In this document: piece after piece, positions 1 to 6,465 of the stretch | Layout of the letters: every line of letters starts with the position of its first letter | Position numbering within the stretch: position 1 is the stretch's first letter | Assembly (NCBI GenBank): GCA_902475445.1 | Contig: CABRZN010000038.1 | Location: 1-14,871 of the forward strand | From: an uncultured Collinsella sp. | GTDB lineage: Bacteria > Actinomycetota > Coriobacteriia > Coriobacteriales > Coriobacteriaceae | DNA length: 14,871 nt | Direction of reading: 5' to 3' | Translations under genes and position numbers: made by a program | The notes under the pieces: model-generated | The model's database searches: none | Told to the model about the DNA's origin: nothing | What the model saw: the letters and a program-made list of their open reading frames with translations, nothing else

Positions 1-95
1 CGTCGGGGCGCGGAGCTGAGGAAATGCGTAAGCATTTGCCAGCGCAGCGCGCAAGGCGCCTTGGCGCCGCAGCGGTCGCCTGCGCAGCAGGCTGA
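1..95 (+). CDS. 3' end of an unidentified plus-strand gene (partial)
   Basis: Reading the frame that starts at base 3 gives an uninterrupted C-terminus ending ...LGAAAVACAAG, with a TGA stop at 93-95. The stop lies 28 bases before a strong rho-independent terminator on the same strand, which is the usual spacing for a gene end. The other two plus frames either carry early stops or run through the terminator. The fragment of about 30 residues is Arg/Ala-rich and too short to assign to a family. Two small inverted repeats lie inside it (22-37 with a GTAA loop, and 79-91), so a structured RNA end is an alternative. The gene is cut by the window edge. Confidence 0.4.
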   Translation, partial: SGRGAEEMRKHLPAQRARRLGAAAVACAAG

Positions 96-123
96 CCCCC
101 TGACGGCCCACCAAAGCAAGTTT

Positions 124-155
124 AGACGGTCAACGAGAGTTGGCCGTCTTTTTTT
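124..155 (+). terminator. Rho-independent terminator of the upstream plus-strand gene
   Basis: An 11-bp stem (124-134 with 139-149, one G-T wobble) closes a GAGA tetraloop and is followed by a run of seven T (149-155). Direction is plus, because the T tract is only on that side. It lies between the plus-strand gene end at 95 and the convergent dinD stop at 199. Confidence 0.88.
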
Positions 156-198
156 GTTGACCTCGCATGGGGTCGAACCCGAAAAGGCGCGGCCGCTT

Positions 199-1059
199 TC
201 ACAGATCGAGCCTACCCTGGGGATCGGTAAAACCGTCAGTACCCTCCTTGAGTTTCTTCTCGTCTGCCTTCACGCGACGCTCGAGCTTTTTTGTATCCTC
301 GGCAGGCGGTAGGTTCTCGGGGACAATTCCGCGGTCGATGAGGCTGCCACGCACGCTTGTGTTGTTCTCGACGTGCTCTTGCTTGATCTGGTCCAGACCG
401 TACAGGTCGTGTTCCTCGGCGTTGAAGGCCGTCATCGAGTTCGTAAGGTCCTTTGCTTTGATGAGGACATCGGCTAACCTGTCCGCCAATGCCGCGCTCT
501 TGGGTACGCCGAGCTGCTGCTTCATTTCCGCCGTGCTTCTGCCGCCGAATAACGCTTCATCGCCCTTCGACTTGATGATCGCGAATCCTTTGGAGTCAAC
601 GCCGCGTTTGAACGCAATACCCGAGAGCTGTTTCTCTGAATCGGATAGCGAGTGGCGCGCCTGCAAGCGCTGAATCTCTGCGAAGCGCTGCTCTATGAGC
701 TCTTGGCGGCGCGTCTGCACGGCAAAGTATGCCTGCGCGAGCGCGATCTCCGGCTTGTTTGGATCTCCGTTTTGGGCGATTAAATAGCATGCGTAGCGCG
801 TAAGTTTGTAGTCTTTAACCGCGCGAGCGGCGACACCGGCAGTTACCATTTTCGTGGTGTCACGAAAATGGGAATCAACTGGAGTTTTGTTTGTTTCGCA
901 CGAGACTTTTGCCCTCTTAACAACTTCGGCGAAGTTCTCCCATCGAGTGTACCCCATGGGTTCCATTAAATCGCGTGCAAGCCAATATTCAACGCCGTCT
1001 TCCACATTGGCGTAGCTATCAAGTTCGACACGCCACTTCTCGATATCTCTACTGTCCAT
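199..1059 (-). CDS. dinD: DinD-like DNA-damage-inducible protein (BRO-N domain)
   Basis: The 286-residue protein resembles E. coli DinD over most of its length. Recognisable blocks are an N-terminal BRO-N-like segment (YWLARDLMEPMGYTRWENF, about 25-44), the conserved LTRYACYLIAQNGDPNKPEI block (about 85-104), FAVQTRRQELIE (about 112-123), and an ALFGGRSTAEMKQQLGVPK block near the middle. The family is about 275-285 aa, so the gene looks complete. The ATG at 1057-1059 has GGAGGAG a few bases upstream. DinD proteins in E. coli are SOS-induced and have been reported to inhibit RecA activity; the role here is inferred by homology. The gene stands alone and faces a plus-strand gene end. Its codons are visibly less GC-rich at wobble positions than those of the suf genes, suggesting acquisition. 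No LexA box could be recognised with confidence; a CTGTATTCAG dyad lies at 1104-1113 upstream. Confidence 0.88.
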   Translation of the reverse strand: MDSRDIEKWRVELDSYANVEDGVEYWLARDLMEPMGYTRWENFAEVVKRAKVSCETNKTPVDSHFRDTTKMVTAGVAARAVKDYKLTRYACYLIAQNGDPNKPEIALAQAYFAVQTRRQELIEQRFAEIQRLQARHSLSDSEKQLSGIAFKRGVDSKGFAIIKSKGDEALFGGRSTAEMKQQLGVPKSAALADRLADVLIKAKDLTNSMTAFNAEEHDLYGLDQIKQEHVENNTSVRGSLIDRGIVPENLPPAEDTKKLERRVKADEKKLKEGTDGFTDPQGRLDL

Positions 1060-1142
1060 ATCTCCTCCTCGCTGGTCTATTGTCTATGCGGGCTTTGCCC
1101 ACTCTGTATTCAGAATAAGGATACGCTGCCGTGCGGACACGA

Positions 1143-1178
1143 ATGGGCCCCGTGCCACCTCGAGCTCACGGGGCCCAT
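1143..1178 (-). terminator. Long perfect GC-rich hairpin after the flavoprotein gene
   Basis: Twelve perfectly paired bases (1143-1154 with 1167-1178, arm ATGGGCCCCGTG) enclose a 12-base loop. The hairpin lies about 42 bases past the stop of the minus-strand flavoprotein gene and upstream of dinD. There is no T tract on either side, so it is a strong structure in terminator position but not a canonical intrinsic terminator. Termination is inferred from position. Confidence 0.5.
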
Positions 1179-1220
1179 GGATATCGATTGGTTATGTTCT
1201 GCTTTAGATAGGTGTCCGGT

Positions 1221-2747
1221 TTAATCCGCTCGATAGTGCGACCCGAGACTTTCAGTTCGCTTGCGCATGGCTTTGACCATTTCCTGTGCTAGTCGAATCT
1301 GCGATTGCAGGCGGGCGAGGGCTGCGACTTCGCTGTCATCGGTATGCGGCTTGCTCAGCGCCATGGCCTTGTCTTGCAGGCTTTCAAGCTGTTGCAGGGC
1401 CTCGGATAGGCCTGTTTCGGTCCTGTTGATCATGCAAAAGGTGCTCATCGTGTGCCTAAGGCTGTGTGTCAGGCGTTCGGCATCTGTTGTGGCAATGCCG
1501 TACTGGGGGAGGGTGATATCCGCCTTCAGGGCCGCCTCAGGCTCTTTCTGCGCTGTGAGGGCTGCCGATGCGCCCGCGATACGTCCGAATACGATGCCGT
1601 TGGCGCTTGACAAGCCACCAATGCGGTCGGCGCCGTGCATGCCGCCTGTCGCCTCGCCGCAAGCGTAGAGGCCCTCAACGCCCGTGTGCGCGGTCTTATC
1701 GATCTTGATGCCGCCGTTGGCGGCGTGGGCATACATCGCAACGCGCATCTCGTCAGCCGGGGCGATGCCGTGCTCGTCTTGTAGCCAGGTGGCAAAGGTT
1801 TGCACAAACTCGGGAACGTCCTCGCGGGGGAAGTTGTAGTGGAGTGCCAGGCCTTCGGCACCCGCTTGATCGATGGCAAGATCGATGGCGCGGGACGCCA
1901 AGCGCGAGGTGAAAGGACCATATCCGGAGCGCTGCTCAAGCAGGTCGTCCAGTTTTTCGTCGGCAATATCGACTGGTTGGTCAAACATGACGTAGCGCCA
2001 GGTCTTCTCGTTAAAGACAAGGTTGCGCTTGGGCTCAATGAAGCCGGGCATCATTTGCATGAACTCTATATTAGTGAGCGTTGCGCCGTGTGCCAGCGCG
2101 ATGGCCTGCGAGGAGCTGAGCACGTCGGCGGAAGTGAGGCTTCGCTCGAACAGGCCACCCGTGCCGCCCGCTGCGATGATGGTGGCCTTGGCTGCCATAG
2201 GTACGAGATGCTTGTTTGTGCGGTCGTAGAGCGTGGCGCCGACAATCTTTCCGGGCGTGTCCTCAATAAGGTCGATAAGCTCGTGGCGGGGAAGCAGGCG
2301 AATGCCGAGAGACTCGATCTGGGCCGCACACGCGTCCTCAAGGGGCTTGCGAGTGAGGCCGCGCCATTTGCGTGTCTTATGGTCAAAGCAGGGGATAAAT
2401 TGCTTTTGCTGGGCGCTCTCGGCACTTTGCGGACGTTGGAGTTCAACACCCAGCTCCCGTTCGAGCCATGTAATTGCCCGGGGAATGCCGTGGACGAACG
2501 TCTGGACGAGCTCGGGGTCGGCAACGCCGCCGCCCACGGCCGCGATAGTATCGATGAGGTCCTGTTCGTCGTCTTCGTCGACGGGGCAAATAAGGCCGAG
2601 GCCCCAGGTTCCGGGGAAGAAGCTCGATCCACTCATAGTCTTGCCGGCGCTTGCCACAGTGACGGTTGCACCCGTGCGTGCCGCTTCGATGGCGGCGCAA
2701 AGGCCCGCAATGCCAGATCCAATTACCAGTACATCAGTCGATTCCAT
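1221..2747 (-). CDS. FAD-dependent oxidoreductase, fumarate reductase/L-aspartate oxidase superfamily
   Basis: The 508-residue protein begins with a Rossmann dinucleotide motif (VLVIGSGIAGLCAAIEAAR, about 6-24), followed by a Ser/Gly-rich stretch (SGSSFFPGTWGLGL, 39-52) that matches the FAD-contacting loop of the family. Further landmarks are IIAAGGTGG (190-198), His341 in YAHAANGGIKID, the YACGEATGG block (361-369) and HGADRIGGLSSANG (371-384) near the FAD. The C-terminal part is a helical tail. There is no signal peptide, haem motif or FMN-binding domain, so it looks cytoplasmic and soluble. The ATG at 2745-2747 is preferred over an upstream in-frame ATG at 2804 because GAAAGGA sits five bases before it. 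No quinone-reductase, Fe-S or nad partner genes are adjacent, so substrate and physiological partner are unknown. NadB, FrdA/SdhA-like and 3-oxosteroid-reductase-like assignments remain open. Confidence 0.78.
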   Translation of the reverse strand: MESTDVLVIGSGIAGLCAAIEAARTGATVTVASAGKTMSGSSFFPGTWGLGLICPVDEDDEQDLIDTIAAVGGGVADPELVQTFVHGIPRAITWLERELGVELQRPQSAESAQQKQFIPCFDHKTRKWRGLTRKPLEDACAAQIESLGIRLLPRHELIDLIEDTPGKIVGATLYDRTNKHLVPMAAKATIIAAGGTGGLFERSLTSADVLSSSQAIALAHGATLTNIEFMQMMPGFIEPKRNLVFNEKTWRYVMFDQPVDIADEKLDDLLEQRSGYGPFTSRLASRAIDLAIDQAGAEGLALHYNFPREDVPEFVQTFATWLQDEHGIAPADEMRVAMYAHAANGGIKIDKTAHTGVEGLYACGEATGGMHGADRIGGLSSANGIVFGRIAGASAALTAQKEPEAALKADITLPQYGIATTDAERLTHSLRHTMSTFCMINRTETGLSEALQQLESLQDKAMALSKPHTDDSEVAALARLQSQIRLAQEMVKAMRKRTESLGSHYRAD

Positions 2748-2940
2748 CGGATTCCTTTCTCGTCCGGCGCATTGTCGCACGGGTGATCGGCAATGGGGCC
2801 GCAAAGACTCGGCAAATCGGTAAAGGGCACATATGGCAGGTGGGCGTCATGGGCGTTCTGATGCTCCATCTCATCACATCTCGTATATCGCCCCAACTGA
2901 TATATCGGCATTAGCTACCCTGCGACAGTGCAAACAAAAA
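2748..2940. other. Intergenic leader of the flavoprotein gene
   Basis: This is non-coding space between the flavoprotein start and the terminator of the next minus-strand operon. Near-identical AT-rich blocks (TATATCG) occur at 2885-2891 and 2901-2907, and a perfect GATATATC palindrome at 2899-2906. They could mark a promoter or operator for the flavoprotein gene, but no convincing -35/-10 pair was found. Confidence 0.3.
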
Positions 2941-2968
2941 GAGCCGCCACCTTAAAAGGTAGCGGCTC
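2930..2968 (-). terminator. Terminator of the scaffold/GGGtGRT operon
   Basis: A stem of 12 pairs with one C-A mismatch (2941-2953 with 2956-2968, outer arm GAGCCGC) is followed on the minus strand by TTTTTGTTTG (complement of 2931-2940). It lies about 35 bases after the GGGtGRT stop. Confidence 0.85.
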
Positions 2969-3003
2969 TAAAGCTCAACTATATGAGCATCGCGCGGGCG
3001 CGA

Positions 3004-4008
3004 TTAGGCCTTGAGGGCCTCCTCGACGGCGACAGCGCAAGCGACGGTGGCACCGACCATGGGGTTGTTGCCCATGCCGATGAGACCCATCATGTCGACG
3101 TGCGCAGGCACGGAGGAAGAACCAGCGAACTGGGCGTCGGAGTGCATACGGCCCATGGTGTCGGTCATGCCGTAAGAGGCGGGGCCGGCGCCCATGTTGT
3201 CCGGGTGCAGGGTACGACCAGTGCCGCCACCAGAAGCGACGGAGAAGTACTTCTTGCCAGCCTCGAGGCGCTCCTTCTTGTAGGTGCCAGCGACGGGGTG
3301 CTGGAAGCGCGTGGGGTTGGTGGAGTTACCGGTGATCGAGATGTCGACGTTCTCGTGCCACATGATGGCAACGCCCTCGCGGACGTCGTCGGAGCCGTAG
3401 CAGTTAACGGCAGCGCGGGGACCATCGGAGTAGGGGATGGTCTCGACGACCTTGAGCTCGCCCGTGTAGTAGTCGAACTGGGTCTTCACGTAGGTGAAGC
3501 CGTTGATGCGGGCGATGATCTGAGCAGCGTCCTTGCCCAGACCGTTGAGGATGACGCGCAGCGGCTTCTTGCGAGCCTTGTTGGCGTTCAGAGCCAGGCC
3601 GATAGCACCCTCAGCGGCAGCGAAGGACTCGTGGCCAGCCAGGAAGGCGAAGCACTCGGTGTCGTCGGAGAGCAGCATAGCGCCCAGGTTGCCGTGGCCC
3701 AGACCGACCTTGCGGTCCTCGGCGACGGAGCCGGGAACGGTGAAGGCCTGGATGCCCTCGCCGATGATGGCGGCAGCCTCAGAAGCGGTCTTGGCGCCAC
3801 GCTTGACAGCGAGAGCGCAACCGAGGGTGTAGGCCCACTCGGCGTTCTGGAAGGCGATGGACTGGGTGTTGTTGACGATCTCACGCGGGTTGAAGCCCTT
3901 GTCGGTGCAGATCTGCAGAGCTTCCTCGAGGGAGGCGATGCCGTTGTCGGCGAGGCACTTGTTGATCTTGTCAGCGCGGCGCTCGTAACCTTCGAACGTA
4001 ACAGTCAT
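3004..4008 (-). CDS. GGGtGRT protein
   Basis: The 334-residue protein carries the signature GGGTGRT at 260-266 that names the GGGtGRT family. Other Gly-rich conserved stretches are VGLGHGNLGAMLL (101-113), FLAGHESFAAAEGAIG (122-137) and MMGLIGMGNNPMVGAT (306-321). No signal peptide or membrane span is visible. The family is found mainly in anaerobic bacteria and is typically encoded next to a NifU-like scaffold gene, exactly as here, but its biochemical role is not established; a part in Fe-S cluster handling is inferred from that linkage. The gene is second in a two-gene operon, 18 bases after the scaffold stop, with an AGGGAGG ribosome site upstream of the ATG and a terminator just downstream. 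Very GC-rich synonymous choice leaves long open frames on the opposite strand, which are not genes. Confidence 0.88.
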   Translation of the reverse strand: MTVTFEGYERRADKINKCLADNGIASLEEALQICTDKGFNPREIVNNTQSIAFQNAEWAYTLGCALAVKRGAKTASEAAAIIGEGIQAFTVPGSVAEDRKVGLGHGNLGAMLLSDDTECFAFLAGHESFAAAEGAIGLALNANKARKKPLRVILNGLGKDAAQIIARINGFTYVKTQFDYYTGELKVVETIPYSDGPRAAVNCYGSDDVREGVAIMWHENVDISITGNSTNPTRFQHPVAGTYKKERLEAGKKYFSVASGGGTGRTLHPDNMGAGPASYGMTDTMGRMHSDAQFAGSSSVPAHVDMMGLIGMGNNPMVGATVACAVAVEEALKA

Positions 4009-4026
4009 AGTTATTTCCCTCCCTTT

Positions 4027-4761
4027 CTACTCGTGAACCGGGAACACGCTGGCGACGGAGTGAGTCTCCTCGTCGGTGCGCGGGTCGATGTACTTGGCAG
4101 CGTTCTCCCACTGACCATAGTGGCCCATAGCGCCAGCGATGGCCTCCTCGGGGGTCTTGCCGGCCTTGACGGCGTCGGTGAACTTGCCGAGGTTCAGGAA
4201 CTCGAATGCGATGATCTCGTTCTTGTCGTTGAGAGCCATGCGGGTGACGTAGCCCTGAGCGAGCTCAAGGTAACGAGCGCCCTTGGCCTTGGTGCCGAAC
4301 ATGGTGCCGACCTGAGAGCGAAGGCCCTTGCCGAGGTCGTCGAGGGAGGCGCCCACGGGCAGGCCGCCCTCGGAGAACGCGGTCTGGCTGCGGCCGTAAA
4401 CGATCTGCAGGAAGATCTCGCGCATAGCAACGTTGATGGCGTCGCAGACGAGGTCGGTGTTGAGGGCCTCGAGGATGGTCTTACCGGGAAGGATCTCGGA
4501 AGCCATGGCGGCAGAGTGGGTCATGCCCGAGCAGCCGATGGTCTCAACGAGGGCCTCCTCGATGATGCCGTCCTTGACGTTCAGCGTGAGCTTGCAGGCG
4601 CCCTGCTGAGGTGCGCACCAACCCACACCGTGCGTAAGACCGGAGATGTCGGAAATCTCCTTAGCCTGGACCCACTTGCCCTCCTCGGGGATGGGTGCGG
4701 GGCCGTGGTATGCACCCTTGGCAACGGGGCACATGTTCTCCACTTCCTGTGAGTACTGCAT
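4027..4761 (-). CDS. NifU/IscU-like iron-sulfur cluster assembly scaffold protein
   Basis: The 244-residue protein has the NifU-N/IscU-type core in WCAPQQGACKLTL (48-60), VKDGIIEEA (62-70) and ETIGCSGMTHSAAMASEIL (73-91). The latter resembles the GC..A..S segment around the second cluster cysteine of IscU. Candidate ligands are C49 or C56, C77 and C106; C11 is also present. It is much longer than IscU or SufU (about 130-150 aa) because of a C-terminal extension (about 120-244). The ATG at 4759-4761 is chosen because GGAG lies five bases upstream; the open frame extends 28 codons further without a better start. It is first in an operon with the GGGtGRT gene, the usual pairing of this subfamily. 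It is distinct from the SufU encoded at 6031-6465, so the organism has at least two U-type scaffolds. Confidence 0.85.
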   Translation of the reverse strand: MQYSQEVENMCPVAKGAYHGPAPIPEEGKWVQAKEISDISGLTHGVGWCAPQQGACKLTLNVKDGIIEEALVETIGCSGMTHSAAMASEILPGKTILEALNTDLVCDAINVAMREIFLQIVYGRSQTAFSEGGLPVGASLDDLGKGLRSQVGTMFGTKAKGARYLELAQGYVTRMALNDKNEIIAFEFLNLGKFTDAVKAGKTPEEAIAGAMGHYGQWENAAKYIDPRTDEETHSVASVFPVHE

Positions 4762-5164
4762 GCCTCTCCTCTCTATCGTGTTGGCGTCCCGTCTGGGGGT
4801 CGTGGCTGGCGATTGCCGGGCGACCCTTCGAAAGGGACATGACATGCAGCCCCTATAATACCGCGAAATGCACGGAATATTCGGCGAACGGCTCAGTTTT
4901 CGTAGCGAGAAGTCCGGAAGTTTTAATTGAAACGGTTTAACTATATGTTCTGTGGTCGCGAACTTCCGTAGAGGGGGTTCGTCTTGGGCAAGCTTTTGGT
5001 CAGCTCTTGTAAGCGTTGCAGGGGTTGACCTGTTGCAACGGTGCCGTTCGCCGCCCGTTTACTGCCTTTGGCCGCGCGAGCGTATTGTTTTGCGTGATTG
5101 TTTTGATGGCACGCTTCAATCGTGCTGTATTGGATGGCAATCAGATCCCGGCGAAGGGAGCGCC
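4762..5164. other. Divergent intergenic region between scaffold operon and RAYT gene
   Basis: These 403 bases carry no credible gene. They hold the leader of the minus-strand scaffold operon, with a possible -10 (TATTAT, complement of 4855-4860) but no good -35. Inverted repeats are present at 4824-4836 (CCCTT-CGA-AAGGG), at 5015-5039 (arms GTTGCAGG pairing with CCTG and CAAC around a TTG bulge) and at 5109-5125 (GCACG, 7-base loop, CGTGC). The last two lie just before the RAYT gene and are candidates for its recognition or leader structure. The region is AT-richer between about 4895 and 4950. Confidence 0.45.
4855..4860 (-). promoter_or_regulatory. Possible -10 of the scaffold/GGGtGRT operon
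   Basis: TATTAT on the minus strand lies about 95 bases upstream of the scaffold ATG. The expected -35 position (about 4878-4883) reads CGAATA, a poor match. The CCCTT-CGA-AAGGG dyad at 4824-4836 would fall in the 5' leader. This is a weak assignment. Confidence 0.3.
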
Positions 5165-5965
5165 ATGCAGCGCGTTTGGAGAACGGTTACCGGCTTTTAC
5201 CATGTCTGTGCCCGCGGTGTGGGCAAGCAGCTCATCTTTGAGGGCGATGAAGACCGGTGGGAGTTTTTGGAGCTGATGCGCGAGTGCTGCCGCGAGGCGG
5301 GCGTGACGGTTATCGCCTGGTGCCTTATGGGCAATCACGTGCATCTGGTGCTTGCAGATTACGAGGACGCGATGAGCGCGGCGATGCACCGGCTGCTTTT
5401 GACGTACGCGCGGCGGTTCAATAAGCGCACGGGGCGCACGGGTCATCTGTTCCAGAACCGTTTTGACCGGCGCTCGCTCGATACCGACCGTTATCTAATG
5501 GCTGCCATTCGCTATGTTCACGCTAATCCGCAGGAGGCGGGTATCGCCCTGATCGAGCGTTATCCCTGGAGCAGCTTTGCCGAGTATCTGAGAGCGTATG
5601 ACAACGATACGACGAGGGGATTTTCGGACCCTTCTTGTGTGCTTGAGCTCTTTGAGTCTGCCAAGGGGTTTCTGGATTATTCTCTGTCGATGCCCGATGG
5701 TTCCGATCCGGTGATTCACGATATGGATGAGACAGAGTGGGAGCGGCGTGCGTTTGCCGACAAGATGGCGAAGCGCCTGGGCGTGCCGCTCAACGAACTC
5801 AAGACCGTAGCGCCCTCGCGGCGAGATGGAATCATTTTCGCCCTGCACGATGTCGGCTACACGGTGCGCGAGATCGAACGATATACGGGAATCAGCAAGA
5901 GTACCGTCTCTCGTATCGTGCGCGCTTATGTTCGGGTGAATGCTCAGGCTGAGGGCTCGGAATAG
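5165..5965 (+). CDS. REP-associated tyrosine transposase (RAYT, Y1_Tnp family) with C-terminal helix-turn-helix
   Basis: The 266-residue protein shows the single-strand HUH nuclease fold of IS200/IS605-related RAYTs. It starts with the typical YHVCARGVGKQLIFEGDEDR (12-31), has the metal-binding HxH in MGNHVHLVL (55-63), then YARRFNKRTGRTGHLFQNRF (81-100). The DRYLMAAIRYVHANP block (108-122) holds the candidate catalytic Tyr (Y117, alternatively Y110), and the family signature YPWSSFAEY (133-141) follows. A predicted HTH (YTVREIERYTGISKSTVSRIV, about 232-252) closes the protein. The ATG at 5165 is chosen over one at 4952 because AAGGGAG ends four bases upstream and the family N-terminus begins there. 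RAYTs are usually single-copy domesticated transposases linked to REP-like palindromes. Here a 29-bp palindrome lies 55 bases past the stop. All catalytic motifs look intact. Confidence 0.88.
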   Translation: MQRVWRTVTGFYHVCARGVGKQLIFEGDEDRWEFLELMRECCREAGVTVIAWCLMGNHVHLVLADYEDAMSAAMHRLLLTYARRFNKRTGRTGHLFQNRFDRRSLDTDRYLMAAIRYVHANPQEAGIALIERYPWSSFAEYLRAYDNDTTRGFSDPSCVLELFESAKGFLDYSLSMPDGSDPVIHDMDETEWERRAFADKMAKRLGVPLNELKTVAPSRRDGIIFALHDVGYTVREIERYTGISKSTVSRIVRAYVRVNAQAEGSE

Positions 5966-6002
5966 AAAATGGCCGAACCACTCTTGTCAAGCGATTCGGC
6001 CA
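5966..6002 (-). terminator. Terminator of the suf operon, between convergent suf and RAYT genes
   Basis: An 8-bp perfect stem (TGGCCGAA at 5970-5977 with TTCGGCCA at 5995-6002) encloses a 17-base loop. On the minus strand it is followed by TTTTCTATT (complement of 5961-5969), on the plus strand by ACAAAATTC. It therefore terminates suf transcription best and may stop RAYT transcription weakly. It touches the RAYT stop codon. Confidence 0.65.
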
Positions 6003-6020
6003 ACAAAATTCTTAAGATTT

Positions 6021-6049
6021 GGGACAAATACTACTGATTATTTTGTCCC
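6021..6049. repeat. 29-bp palindrome, copy A, overlapping the sufU stop
   Basis: The arms are GGGACAAA (6021-6028) and TTTGTCCC (6042-6049), separated by 13 bases around a central T. It is preceded by CTTAAGATTT (6011-6020), which is also found before copy B. On the minus strand the palindrome encodes the final residues of SufU and its TAG stop. The other copies are at 11407-11435 and 11451-11479. Confidence 0.85.
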
Positions 6050-6465
6050 GTGAGCATGCCGTCGAGGGTGCGCCAGGCGAGCTCGGCGCATTTGACGCGG
6101 GCGGGCATGTGCGAGATGTCCTGGAGCTGGGCGGCTTCGTCCAGGTCTTCCAGGTCCTCCTCGGAGAGCTGCTCGCCGCGGATCATGGCGAGGAAGAGCT
6201 CTGCCAGGCGGCGAGCTTCCTCGACCGTCTCGCCGGTGATGAGGTCGGCCATGATGTCGGCACTGGCCTGGCTGATGGCGCAACCGTGGCCGGTAAAGGA
6301 GGCCTCCTCGATCACGTTGTTCTCGACGCGTAGCTGCAAGGTGAGCTCGTCTCCGCAGCTGGGGTTGATGCCGTCGTGCTCGTGCGTGGGGGCGTCCATC
6401 TCGTACTTGTAGTCGGGGTGCGAGTTGTGCTCCATAAATGTGGTGGAGGTGTACAGATTACCCAT
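6031..6465 (-). CDS. sufU: SufU, zinc-dependent sulfurtransferase / Fe-S scaffold of the SUF system
   Basis: The 144-residue protein has the SufU metal ligands in order: C37 and D39 (NPSCGDELTL), C62 (TGHGCAISQAS) and C126 (VKCAELAW). The extra segment between the second and third Cys (about 96-120) separates SufU from IscU. In Gram-positive bacteria SufU binds zinc and accepts persulfide sulfur from SufS. It is the last gene of sufCBDSU. The ATG at 6463-6465 overlaps the sufS end by eight bases, with GGAG about eight bases upstream, indicating translational coupling. The last codons (GQNNQ and stop) lie inside a 29-bp palindromic repeat, so the C-terminal tail probably came from an inserted element. 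Confidence 0.93.
   Translation of the reverse strand: MGNLYTSTTFMEHNSHPDYKYEMDAPTHEHDGINPSCGDELTLQLRVENNVIEEASFTGHGCAISQASADIMADLITGETVEEARRLAELFLAMIRGEQLSEEDLEDLDEAAQLQDISHMPARVKCAELAWRTLDGMLTGQNNQ

Noticed and set aside
164..182. GGGTTCGACCCC-like segment resembling a tRNA T-arm
   Set aside because: No acceptor, D-arm or anticodon stems can be built around it on either strand; it is a short chance palindrome.
2983..4752. A 589-codon open frame on the plus strand opposite the scaffold and GGGtGRT genes
   Set aside because: Its product is Val/Gly/Asp/Leu-rich without family motifs and has no ribosome site. It mirrors the GC-rich wobble bias of the two recognised minus-strand genes.
4952..5164. 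N-terminal extension of the RAYT gene by 71 codons
   Set aside because: The extension has no family similarity and a non-GC-biased composition, while AAGGGAG and the family N-terminus point to the ATG at 5165.
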